14,507 nt of DNA from Thermodesulfobacteriaceae bacterium. GTDB lineage: Bacteria; Desulfobacterota; Thermodesulfobacteria; Thermodesulfobacteriales; Thermodesulfobacteriaceae. Below the pieces are notes generated by a model, which saw only the letters and a list, made by a program, of their open reading frames with translations, did not search any database and was not told where the DNA came from. The stretch lies in assembly GCA_015494725.1 (NCBI GenBank), contig WGAR01000006.1:1-14507 (forward strand), given 5' to 3'. The position numbers were made by a program, and so were the translations under genes. Shown piece by piece: positions 1-7,230 of this stretch; the stretch's first letter is position 1; the number at the start of each line of letters is the position of its first letter.

Positions 1-110
1 CTCGCCTCCTCCCTCTGTTTTTCTACTTCCTCTAGAATCTCATAAAGGATGCCCCGTAGCGAAGGATCCAGATTTTCCATCTTCTTCACTAACTCTATAA
101 TCCCCGCCAT
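1..110 (-). CDS. 5' part of an unknown gene, cut by the window edge
   Basis: Only the first 36 codons lie in the window, and the gene runs off the low-coordinate end. It begins MAGIIELVKKMENLDPS and continues into a charged, probably helical stretch rich in Glu, Lys and Arg. The start is supported by a strong AGGAGG site 4 nt before the ATG. It lies 80 nt downstream of cysC on the same strand, so it could be the next gene of that transcription unit. No family is recognised and no function is offered. It could be a small cytoplasmic helical protein or the N-terminus of something larger. Confidence 0.6.
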   Translation of the reverse strand, partial: MAGIIELVKKMENLDPSLRGILYEILEEVEKQREEA

Positions 111-127
111 TATTCCTCCTTATACCT

Positions 128-169
128 CTATCCCTTTTCCGTCCGTAAAATACCGTATAACCTTTTCAC
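128..169 (-). other. Possible 13-codon mini-ORF between cysC and the unknown gene
   Basis: A GTG start at 169-167 is preceded by GGAGG with a 4-nt spacer, opens 13 codons (MKRLYGILRTEKG) and stops at TAG 17 nt before the next start. The ribosome site is good, but the ORF is so short that chance is a real possibility. It could be a leader peptide, a remnant of a decayed gene, or nothing. Confidence 0.2.
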
Positions 170-190
170 AACTCCTCCGTACTTTAAGGT

Positions 191-796
191 TTATAGAAGC
201 AAAATAAACCCCTTCTCGGAAAGCATACGGAGAACTTTCTGAACGCAGGTTTCAAGGTCGTCCTCCTCGGTATCCAGAATCAGGTCGGGGTTCTCCGGTT
301 CCTCGTAGGGGGCGTTCACACCCGTGAAGCCCTGGATCTTGCCTTCCCGGGCCTTGCGGTAGAGGCCCTTCGGGTCGCGCTTCTCGCAGGTCTCGGGGCT
401 ACATTTTACATAGACCTCAAAAAAGGCCCCGTCTCCAACTTTTTCACGTACATAGCGTCGATCCTCGCGATAGGGAGAAACAAAAGCCGCCAGCACCAGA
501 AGTCCGGCATCCACCATGAGGCGACAGACCTCGGCAATGCGCCGCAGGTTCTCCCGCCGATCCTCCCGGGAAAAGCCCAGATCCCCGCAGAGGCCGTGCC
601 GGATATTGTCTCCGTCCAGCACATAAGCCCGAATGCCCCGGTCGAAAAGTTCCTTCTCCAGAAAATGGGCAATGGTGGATTTGCCGGAGGCCGGAAGACC
701 GGTAAACCAGATCACCCCGCTGCGATGTTTGTTCAACCGTTCCCGGTCGCCTCGATTCACCAGCCGGGGATGCCAGATCACATTCGGACTCTTCAT
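191..796 (-). CDS. cysC: Adenylylsulfate (APS) kinase
   Basis: A cytoplasmic P-loop kinase that phosphorylates adenosine 5'-phosphosulfate with ATP to give PAPS, the sulfate donor for sulfation and for assimilatory reduction. At 201 aa it has the usual length of a single-domain CysC. Visible motifs are Walker A GLPASGKST (33-41), DGDNIRHGL (61-69), the SREDRREN region (76-83), FVSPYR (105-110), and the C-terminal substrate lid containing GFTGVNAPYEEPENPD (156-171). The ATG has AAGGAG upstream at a slightly long spacing. It starts 33 nt after the ppcA stop on the same strand, so co-transcription is likely. No sulfate adenylyltransferase (cysD/cysN or sat) or PAPS reductase gene is in the window, so whether it serves assimilation or sulfation cannot be told from here. 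The family call is secure. Confidence 0.95.
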   Translation of the reverse strand: MKSPNVIWHPRLVNRGDRERLNKHRSGVIWFTGLPASGKSTIAHFLEKELFDRGIRAYVLDGDNIRHGLCGDLGFSREDRRENLRRIAEVCRLMVDAGLLVLAAFVSPYREDRRYVREKVGDGAFFEVYVKCSPETCEKRDPKGLYRKAREGKIQGFTGVNAPYEEPENPDLILDTEEDDLETCVQKVLRMLSEKGFILLL

Positions 797-829
797 GGAA
801 CAGCTCCTTTCTTCAGCATCTTTTTAAGT

Positions 830-2314
830 TTAACCCAAAAATTTGCGCAGATGAGCGGCTTCGATGATCATGTCCGTAAGATCTGGATGAGGCTCACGTT
901 TGAGCTTGCGAATAATGCGGGAGGTGGATTCCTGATGCGCCGAATCGGGATAGCAATCCAGAGAGAGATAATTCACCAGATCCAGGGATCGATGGACCGC
1001 CTTTCTTACCTCGGCCGGAAGGATTTCCAGCACCCGGGGGTTGAAATACCGAAGGGCCAGAGAAAGATCCTTCTCCAGATTCCGATAGATCTCCTTTAAA
1101 CGATCCAGTTCCTCGGGCTCAAGGGCACTCAAACCCAGAATCTCCGGAGGAAGCCCCAGAGAATAACAGGCCCCGCAAAAACCGATGGCCCGGGGAAGGG
1201 TTACCTTGCCCAGGGAACGGGAATATCCGAAAAGACCTACATGCAGTTTACGCATCCGACGGCGAGGGATGTCGCGCGCCACCCTGTTCACCAGGGGGGC
1301 CAAAAGCTCCACTATTCTCTGATATTCGCGGGAGGTCTTTTCGATGAGCTCCAGAGCCAGGGCTTCGTCGAATTCCTCCAGAGGATAACGGATAAAATTC
1401 TTGAGCTTTTTGATGGCCTCGATCACCTCTTCGATGGGATGATCGTATTTGAAAGCCGATTGTACGGTAAAAGTCTCCACGCAGGGATATTCCTGGAGCA
1501 CCAGCTCCACGGTGTGGGGAGAAAGGTTGCCCCGGAAAGGAGGGGAACCAACTCCCAGGATGGGATAGATATCCAGCTCCAGTCGGGAGGCCAGACGCTC
1601 CAGCCTCTTTAGCGCAAGCTTGTTTCCCAAAACCGCAGCCACGGAACCATAGTTGAGCGCCGGATCGGAACGGGCCAGGAAGACCCTCAGCCGGGTCAGA
1701 TCCTTTCCGTGTAAAAATTCCTCCAGGATTTGATCCGCCTTGAGCATGGAGGGAATGTCCTCGAAAAGAGGGATAACCTGAATGCTTTCCGGAAGGAAAT
1801 CCCCCACCCACTCCGCCAGGGTAATGTCTCCCTCGTAAATGGGCTGATACTGTTTGCCGGAGATAAAGTGACGATAGAAGAAATATACCCGGTTGAGGTC
1901 CCGGGCCGAGGTGGTCATGGGAAGGATGACCTCAAAGATGGGGGCCGGTGCTGTATCGCCATAAAAGAGCCGGGCCGCATCCATGGAACGGGGAATGCTC
2001 TCCAGGGCCTCCACCAGGACCTTGGCCTCCTCCTTTTCTACCGAAGGATTGGGGACACGCAGGGTAAGGAAGCAGGTCTCCCCCAGGCGGTTCTTACGAA
2101 AGAAATGGGGATAGCGGGTGAGAAGTTTCTTGACCACAAAGTCGTCCACCTCTTTGCCTTCGCTGTCCCACATTTGTTCCTCGCACCCCAGGTGGGAGAA
2201 GGCGTAATAGGCCTCCTGGATCTCGTCCTCCCCGGACATGTCCGAGGTTTCGGCAAAAAAGGGCAGCGAAACGTTATCGGGATGCTGGGTGGACATCACC
2301 CGGGGGACTTTCAC
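830..2314 (-). CDS. ppcA: Archaeal-type phosphoenolpyruvate carboxylase
   Basis: Carboxylates PEP with bicarbonate to form oxaloacetate and phosphate, an anaplerotic step feeding the C4 branch of central metabolism. At 494 aa it matches the short archaeal-type family (PpcA) and not the roughly 900-aa bacterial enzyme. Diagnostic stretches are the N-terminal MSTQHPDN (7-14), ARSDPALNYG (214-223), GVGSPPFRG (254-262), FTVQSAFKYDHP (282-293), and the C-terminal end IIEAAHLRKFLG. The start codon is GTG at 2314-2312. It overlaps the stop of the upstream HDOD gene as GTGA, which implies translational coupling, and it places STQHPDN close to the N-terminus as expected for the family. cysC follows 33 nt later. 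In bacteria this form is much rarer than the classical one, so acquisition from archaea or deep inheritance are both possible. The product call is firm. Confidence 0.95.
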   Translation of the reverse strand: MKVPRVMSTQHPDNVSLPFFAETSDMSGEDEIQEAYYAFSHLGCEEQMWDSEGKEVDDFVVKKLLTRYPHFFRKNRLGETCFLTLRVPNPSVEKEEAKVLVEALESIPRSMDAARLFYGDTAPAPIFEVILPMTTSARDLNRVYFFYRHFISGKQYQPIYEGDITLAEWVGDFLPESIQVIPLFEDIPSMLKADQILEEFLHGKDLTRLRVFLARSDPALNYGSVAAVLGNKLALKRLERLASRLELDIYPILGVGSPPFRGNLSPHTVELVLQEYPCVETFTVQSAFKYDHPIEEVIEAIKKLKNFIRYPLEEFDEALALELIEKTSREYQRIVELLAPLVNRVARDIPRRRMRKLHVGLFGYSRSLGKVTLPRAIGFCGACYSLGLPPEILGLSALEPEELDRLKEIYRNLEKDLSLALRYFNPRVLEILPAEVRKAVHRSLDLVNYLSLDCYPDSAHQESTSRIIRKLKREPHPDLTDMIIEAAHLRKFLG

Positions 2315-3099
2315 TTCCGGGGCCTCCGTCGGCGCAGACTCTCCAGATAGTTGTAAAAGGTTTCGCGGGTGCTCTTCAACACGCCGTTCATCTCGTTCAC
2401 CGAAAAGCCCAGATAGGTGGCCCCACGGGAGATCTGATCCTCCTCGAGTTCGCGTTGATTCACGATCTCATTGGCGAAATAAAGAATATACACCATAGCC
2501 GCCTCGGCTCCAGCCTCGTGAGGGCGATGATGGTAGGCAATGGCTGAGACCAGTTCCTCGGGAAAATCAAAGCACCGGGCAATAATCTCCCCCACCTCGG
2601 CATGATCCTCGGGAAGAGGGGTCTCGGGACAGAGATAAGCCGGGATCTTCCCTACATCGTGGAGGACTCCGGCGGTGGCCAGGGTGGTGGGATCGATGGC
2701 CAGAAGCATGGGACTCTTTTGGGTCGCGCTCTTAAGGAGCTTCTTCAGCAACTCCTTGGCTATATAGGAAACCCACTGGGAATGGGCCCAGATGGGGCTT
2801 AACCGCGGATGGCTCTTAAAGAAGGATACGGTGAGCACGATTATCCGGATATTAACCACCCCCAGAAGGACCACGGCATGAGCCACGGAGGAAATCTTGC
2901 GGGGAAAACCGTAGTAGGGAGAATTGACCACTTTGAGGATCTCGGCGGTGAGGGCCGGATCCTGCTCTATGAGACGGGCTATCTGATCCATACTGGAGGA
3001 TTCGGAGCGAAAGACCCTCTCCAGTTCCGCAATCACCTCGTAGCTGGCCTGCAGGCGCCGGAAACATTCTTCATATTGATGACAATCGAGATTCTTCAT
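2311..3099 (-). CDS. HDOD-domain signalling protein
   Basis: A 262-aa cytoplasmic protein that is essentially a stand-alone HDOD domain, a relative of HD phosphohydrolases usually linked to regulation and signal transduction. Recognisable features are the helical repeat IEQDPALTAEILKVVNS (44-60) followed by PYYGFPRKISSVAHAVVLLG (61-80). A VLHDVGKI motif (145-152) and AYHHRP (188-193) follow. Many HDOD proteins have lost the HD pair, but here the HD dyad and the downstream histidines look intact, so some hydrolase or metal-binding activity is conceivable. No receiver, GGDEF or other output domain is attached. The ATG has no obvious Shine-Dalgarno. It begins 25 nt after the copA stop and may depend on read-through. 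Its stop overlaps the ppcA start by 4 nt, which may be only a layout accident or may reflect joint expression. Confidence 0.88.
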   Translation of the reverse strand: MKNLDCHQYEECFRRLQASYEVIAELERVFRSESSSMDQIARLIEQDPALTAEILKVVNSPYYGFPRKISSVAHAVVLLGVVNIRIIVLTVSFFKSHPRLSPIWAHSQWVSYIAKELLKKLLKSATQKSPMLLAIDPTTLATAGVLHDVGKIPAYLCPETPLPEDHAEVGEIIARCFDFPEELVSAIAYHHRPHEAGAEAAMVYILYFANEIVNQRELEEDQISRGATYLGFSVNEMNGVLKSTRETFYNYLESLRRRRPRK

Positions 3100-3124
3100 G
3101 TTTTAAGGATAGCATAATTAAATT

Positions 3125-5440
3125 TCAGAGGGAAATTCTTTTCAAACGCAGGGCATTGGTAACCACGGAAACCGAGGAAAAGGCCATGGCCGCAGCCGCC
3201 ACCGCCGGGGACAGACGCCAGCCGAAAAAGGGATAGAAGACCCCTGCGGCCAGAGGTATGGCCAGGACATTGTAAGCAAAGGCCCAGAAGAGATTCTGTT
3301 TTATGATCCTCAGGGTGGCCCGACAGAGTCTTATCGTTCGGGGAAGGAGCCGGAGATCCGGACGCATGAGGGCCGCATCCGCGGATTCGATAGCGATATC
3401 CGTGCCCGAAGAAAGGGCCACGCCGAGATCGGCCTCCGCCAGAGCCGGGGCATCGTTAATCCCGTCGCCCACCATCATTACCCTGTAGCCCCTCTCCCTC
3501 AACTCTCGAACTTTGTGGGCCTTTTCCGCAGGCAGGACCTCGGCCAGAAACCCGTCCAGGCCCAGTTCCCGGGCCATGGAAGCCGCCGTGGCCCTGTTGT
3601 CGCCGGTGAGCATGAACACCCTGAGCCCCAGAGACTTGAGTTCCTCGACGGCCTCCCGGGCCTCGGGGCGGAGGGTATCGGCCAGAGTAATAAAACCCAG
3701 GACCTCTCCTCCCCGGGTTACCAGGACCACCGTATTGCCGGAAGAAGCCTCCTTAAGCACCCGAGTCTTCAGATCCAGAGGGACTTCGAGCTGAGTCTGT
3801 ATCCACTCGAGTTTACCCACCAGGACCCTTTCCTCTCCCAGTCTTCCCTGAAGGCCCCGGCCGGGCACGGCCTGAATATCTTCCACCCGGGGGCTTTCCA
3901 GGCCCTCCGCCGCCCTCACTATGGCCCGGGAGAGGGGATGTTCGGAGTGACGTTCCAGAGCCGCGGCCAGACCGAGGACCTCCTCCGGGGAATAGCCCGG
4001 AGCGGGAAATACTCCTTTCACCTCCGGAACACCCCGGGTGAGGGTCCCGGTCTTATCCAGGACACAGACCCTGACCCTGGCTCCCTCCTCGAGAGCCGGG
4101 GCATTCTTGATGAGGATACCCATCTCCGCGGCTCGTCCGGTGCTCACCATCACCGCCGCCGGGGTGGCCAGCCCCATGGCGCAGGGACAGGCTATTACCA
4201 GAACCGAAACAAAGGAAAGGAGGGCGTTGGTGATCCTGGGCTGCGGACCCCAAAGATACCAGACCAGCAGGGTTACCAGGGCCAGAAACAGGACCACGGG
4301 CACAAAGACGCCGGCCACCCGGTCGGCCAGGCGCTGGATACGGGCCCGAGACCCCTGAGCCTCCTCCACCAGCCGGGCAATGGTGGCCAGCACCGTATCC
4401 TGCCCCACCTTCTCCACCCGAAACCGAAACACCCCGTGAAGGTTCAGGGTGCCTCCGATAACCTCGGACCCCGGGGATTTTTCTACCGGGAGGCTCTCTC
4501 CGGTAAGCATGGATTCATCGACAGAGGTACGCCCCTCCACCATCACTCCATCGGCCGGGATACGTTCCCCCGGACGAACCACCACTATATCGCCCGGCAT
4601 GAGGGCCTCGGCCGGAAGCTCCACCTCCTGATCCTCCCTAACCACCCGGGCCACCGGGGGAGTGAGATGCATGAGTCTGCGCACCGCCTCGGTGGCCTTT
4701 CCCCGGGCCCTGGTCTCCAGATAGCGCCCCAGGAGGACAAAGGCGATGATCATGGTGGCGGAGTCATAATAAACATGGAGCGGAAGCCCGGCGGCGGTAA
4801 AGACCCGGGGAAAGAAGGTCACCACCGTCGAATAGAGATAGGCCGAAAGGGTTCCCAGGGAAACCAGGGTATTCATATCCGCGCGCCCGTGCCTGAGCCC
4901 CTGCAGGGCCCCGCGCAGGAATTCCCAACCGGAGTAAAATTCCACCGGGGTGGAGAGGGCCAAAAGCAGATAGAACCGGGTGCTCAGAGGAAGCCCGGAG
5001 AGAACCGGGAAGAGACCCGGCATGGAGAATGCGAAGATCAGCGGAGCCAGAACCCAGGCCAGAAGGAGCCTTCTTTTAAGCTCGACCAGCCTCCTTTCCT
5101 CTTCCGGAAATTTCTTCGCCTCCTCTGCCAGCCCCACAAATTGATAACCCTCCTCCTCGATGACCCGACGAAACTCGGGAATTCCGGTGGTACGGGGATC
5201 GTAAAGGATGCGGGCCCTCCCGGAGGCCAGGTTGACCACCACCTCCTCCACGCCGGGAAGTCTTCCCAGGGCCTTTTCCAGACGGGCCACACAGGCCGCA
5301 CAACTTATACCCCCGATGACCAGAATGGCGGTGCGCCTCCGGGAATCCGCCTGGCCCCTTCCCGGAGTCTGGACCAGGATCTCTTTATTTCCGGGCCCTC
5401 CCCGGGAAGGAGGGCTCCCCCGGAGGTCTTTCCCGGCCAT
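3125..5440 (-). CDS. copA: Cu+-exporting P1B-type ATPase
   Basis: An inner-membrane ATPase that exports cytoplasmic Cu+ (possibly Ag+). At 771 aa it has one N-terminal heavy-metal-associated domain with the CAAC metal site (47-50). The TGES actuator motif follows (313-316), then the CPC transmembrane metal site (418-420), the phosphorylated Asp in DKTGT (462-466), SEHPLS around 499-504, TGDN (612-615) and GDGINDAP (658-665). The last two membrane helices carry YN (723-724) and the MxxSS pattern (752-756), which together with CPC mark the Cu+ subgroup (P1B-1). The ATG at 5440 has GGAGG about ten bases upstream. The preceding 40 residues are low-complexity and basic, so a slightly later start cannot be excluded. 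It follows copZ by 4 nt, forming a copper operon. HDOD and ppcA follow closely on the same strand. Confidence 0.96.
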   Translation of the reverse strand: MAGKDLRGSPPSRGGPGNKEILVQTPGRGQADSRRRTAILVIGGISCAACVARLEKALGRLPGVEEVVVNLASGRARILYDPRTTGIPEFRRVIEEEGYQFVGLAEEAKKFPEEERRLVELKRRLLLAWVLAPLIFAFSMPGLFPVLSGLPLSTRFYLLLALSTPVEFYSGWEFLRGALQGLRHGRADMNTLVSLGTLSAYLYSTVVTFFPRVFTAAGLPLHVYYDSATMIIAFVLLGRYLETRARGKATEAVRRLMHLTPPVARVVREDQEVELPAEALMPGDIVVVRPGERIPADGVMVEGRTSVDESMLTGESLPVEKSPGSEVIGGTLNLHGVFRFRVEKVGQDTVLATIARLVEEAQGSRARIQRLADRVAGVFVPVVLFLALVTLLVWYLWGPQPRITNALLSFVSVLVIACPCAMGLATPAAVMVSTGRAAEMGILIKNAPALEEGARVRVCVLDKTGTLTRGVPEVKGVFPAPGYSPEEVLGLAAALERHSEHPLSRAIVRAAEGLESPRVEDIQAVPGRGLQGRLGEERVLVGKLEWIQTQLEVPLDLKTRVLKEASSGNTVVLVTRGGEVLGFITLADTLRPEAREAVEELKSLGLRVFMLTGDNRATAASMARELGLDGFLAEVLPAEKAHKVRELRERGYRVMMVGDGINDAPALAEADLGVALSSGTDIAIESADAALMRPDLRLLPRTIRLCRATLRIIKQNLFWAFAYNVLAIPLAAGVFYPFFGWRLSPAVAAAAMAFSSVSVVTNALRLKRISL

Positions 5441-5444
5441 GGGC

Positions 5445-5651
5445 CTATTCCTCCACCCGGTAGCCCGCCTCTTCTACCGCCCGGACAATTTCCTCACGGG
5501 GAAGTTCCTCGGGTTTTTCCAGAGTGGCGGTACCGGTAGTCAGATCCACCTTTACTTCTTTTACCCCGGGAAGCGCACTCAGGGCTCGGGTTACCCTCTG
5601 CACACAATGTTCACAGCTCATCCCCGCAATCTTAAGCGTGATCCTGCTCAT
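5445..5651 (-). CDS. copZ: CopZ-like copper chaperone (single HMA domain)
   Basis: A 68-aa cytoplasmic heavy-metal-associated domain protein. It carries the metal site GMSCEHC near residues 10-16 and ends in the helix EEIVRAVEEAGYRVEE, the normal size and layout for CopZ. It probably hands Cu+ to the ATPase encoded 4 nt downstream. The His between the two cysteines (CEHC) is common in Cu+ chaperones. The ATG has a GGGAGG ribosome site 5 nt upstream. It is the first gene of the minus-strand run, divergent from the chelatase-like gene across a 165-bp gap that holds the candidate promoter. It could also serve another soft metal, but the partner ATPase argues for copper. Confidence 0.93.
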   Translation of the reverse strand: MSRITLKIAGMSCEHCVQRVTRALSALPGVKEVKVDLTTGTATLEKPEELPREEIVRAVEEAGYRVEE

Positions 5652-5732
5652 GCGTACCTCCCGTTTTTCTAAAATTTTAAACCTTTTCCGACTCCAAGAG
5701 TAGAAAGAAACCCGAAGAAACCGGATCCTCCA

Positions 5733-5763
5733 ATAATACTATGTTTTCTAAAGGTAGCACCAA
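5733..5763 (-). promoter_or_regulatory. Candidate MerR/CueR-type promoter for copZ-copA
   Basis: Read on the minus strand: TTGGTG, a 19-bp spacer CTACCTTTAGAAAACATAG, then TATTAT (5 of 6 to the -10 consensus). An over-long 19-bp spacer holding an imperfect dyad (CTA..TTT...AAA..TAG, six of nine pairs) is the signature of promoters activated by MerR-family regulators such as CueR. The -35 matches only 3 of 6, as is common for activated promoters. It lies about 80 nt before the copZ start. No regulator gene is in the window, so this is inference from pattern only. Confidence 0.35.
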
Positions 5764-5816
5764 CTCCTGAAAGAGGGTAAAATGTTCTTTCCCACAAGAA
5801 AGGAGGGAGTTCGGCC

Positions 5817-6806
5817 ATGATCAAAAGACCGATTTTTCCTTTCACCGCTCTGGTAGGCCAGGAGGAAATGAAGCTGGCCCTGATATTAAACGTGATCGAT
5901 CCCGGGATCGGAGGGGTCCTTATCCGGGGCGAGAAGGGGACCGGGAAATCCACCGTGGTTCGGTCCCTGGCGGATATTCTGCCGGAAATCGAGGTGGTGG
6001 AGGGATGTCCCTTTTCCTGCGATCCCGAGGATCTTCAGGGGCTCTGTCCGCATTGCCGGGAACGACTGGAACAGGAGGGGCAACTGCCGCGGACCAGGCG
6101 CAAGGTGCGGGTGGTGGAGCTTCCTCTTTCGGCCACCGAAGATCGATTGGTGGGTAGTCTGGACCTGGAAGCCGCCCTGACCCGGGGAGAACGGAAATTC
6201 GAGCCCGGACTACTGGCCGCGGCCCATCGAGGATTCCTTTATGTGGACGAGGTGAACCTCCTTCCGGATCATCTGGTGGATACCCTGCTGGATGTAGCCG
6301 CCATGGGAGTGAACTTCGTGGAACGGGAAGGGGTGAGTTTTGCCCATGCCGCCCGGTTTGTCCTGGTGGGGACCATGAATCCCGAAGAGGGAGATCTCCG
6401 CCCCCAGCTTCTGGATCGTTTCGGTCTGTGTGTAACCGTGGAGGGGTTGAAAGACCCCCGGGCCCGGGTACTCATCATGGAACGCTGGGAGGAATTCACC
6501 CGCGATCCGGAAAGGTTTACGGAAAGGTTTCGTCCGGAAACCGAGGCCCTGGTCTCCCGGATCGTAGCTGCCAGAGAAAGGATCCCGGAAGTGGAAATCC
6601 CCGAGGAGATGCTCTACGCCATCGCCAAGAAGGCCATCACCCTGGGAGTGGATGGACATCGGGCCGATCTCACCATGGCCCGCACCGCCCGGGCACATGC
6701 CGCCTTTCAGGGAAGGACCCGGGTTACCGAGGAGGACCTTCGGGTGGCCGAGCGTCTGGCCCTGCCCCACCGTCTTCGCCGCCAGCCCTTCGACGAACTT
6801 GCTTAA
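5817..6806 (+). CDS. Magnesium/cobalt-chelatase subunit I-like AAA+ ATPase
   Basis: A 329-aa AAA+ ATPase of the ChlI/BchI family, the motor subunit that drives metal insertion into tetrapyrroles together with a VWA subunit (D) and a large catalytic subunit (ChlH or CobN). Seen here are Walker A GEKGTGKST (38-46), Walker B GFLYVDEVNLL (139-149), sensor 1 GTMNPEEG (185-192), the LLDRFG arginine-finger region (198-203) and sensor 2 near GHRADLTMAR. Four cysteines at 64, 68, 77 and 80 (Cx3Cx8Cx2C) form a probable metal-binding insert. The start has AGGAGG about ten bases upstream. No D or H/CobN subunit gene lies beside it, and the next genes are on the opposite strand. Its last 83 nt overlap the 3' end of the NikL-like gene. 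A cobaltochelatase role is plausible given the neighbouring metal-uptake genes but unproven. Confidence 0.9.
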   Translation: MIKRPIFPFTALVGQEEMKLALILNVIDPGIGGVLIRGEKGTGKSTVVRSLADILPEIEVVEGCPFSCDPEDLQGLCPHCRERLEQEGQLPRTRRKVRVVELPLSATEDRLVGSLDLEAALTRGERKFEPGLLAAAHRGFLYVDEVNLLPDHLVDTLLDVAAMGVNFVEREGVSFAHAARFVLVGTMNPEEGDLRPQLLDRFGLCVTVEGLKDPRARVLIMERWEEFTRDPERFTERFRPETEALVSRIVAARERIPEVEIPEEMLYAIAKKAITLGVDGHRADLTMARTARAHAAFQGRTRVTEEDLRVAERLALPHRLRRQPFDELA

Positions 6807-7230
6807 ATCCCCTTACCCAGCCAAAGACCCCCATAATTAGCACCACCCCTACCACCGCAGCCAGAGGACGGGGCAGGGGCGGCCCTCCCCCGTGGATCTC
6901 CCCTATCGGCTTACCCGGAGCGGTGACCTTCACCCGGAGCTCCAGCCGGTGCCCTAATCTATCCGAGATAATTACCCTCCACGTCCCGGGGACATCGGGG
7001 ACAAAAGCCACCCGACCGTTTCGATCCGTTCTCCCGGACTGGAATCTGAATCGAGAATTCGGGGCATAGATCTCCACCCGGGCATAACTCATGGGCTCTC
7101 CGGTATCGTACCACGCGGTAACCACCACCGCCCCGGAGAAAGTCCGCGCCTCCCCCTCCACCCCGTGGGCCCAAACCCTTCCGACCAACAAAACAAAAAT
7201 TAAGCCTAAAATCCAAAGGTTACGGTACAT
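6724..7230 (-). CDS. NikL-like membrane-anchored periplasmic protein
   Basis: A 168-aa protein with an N-terminal signal segment ending VGRVWA, so the mature protein would begin HGVEGEARTF. A beta-rich domain follows (about 30-110) resembling carboxypeptidase-regulatory-like folds, with DRNGRVAFVPDVPGTWRV typical of them. One transmembrane helix is near 125-145 (LAAVVGVVLIMGVFGW), then a basic RRR and a Gly/Pro/Asp-rich tail. This architecture, next to a DUF4198 gene, matches the accessory NikL-type component found with nickel ECF transporters. The gene overlaps the end of the DUF4198 gene by 25 nt and so is probably translationally coupled; its own ribosome site is poor. The final 27 codons overlap the convergent chelatase gene. 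No NikM/NikQ/NikO transporter genes are in the window. The family call is moderate and the metal unproven. Confidence 0.7.
   Translation of the reverse strand: MYRNLWILGLIFVLLVGRVWAHGVEGEARTFSGAVVVTAWYDTGEPMSYARVEIYAPNSRFRFQSGRTDRNGRVAFVPDVPGTWRVIISDRLGHRLELRVKVTAPGKPIGEIHGGGPPLPRPLAAVVGVVLIMGVFGWVRGFKQVRRRAGGEDGGAGPDARPPEGPPR

Noticed and set aside
3515..5539. 674-codon open frame on the plus strand
   Set aside because: It lies wholly antisense to copA and copZ, whose catalytic motifs are complete. Its product is Gly, Pro, His and Gln rich with no recognisable domain, as expected of a GC-rich shadow frame.
5669..5953. 94-codon minus-strand frame over the copZ/chelatase gap
   Set aside because: It starts inside the chelatase gene on the opposite strand, has no good ribosome site, shows no family features and covers the promoter region.
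6428..7069. 213-codon plus-strand frame
   Set aside because: Out-of-frame with the chelatase gene and antisense to the NikL-like gene; low-complexity Gly/Pro/Arg composition.
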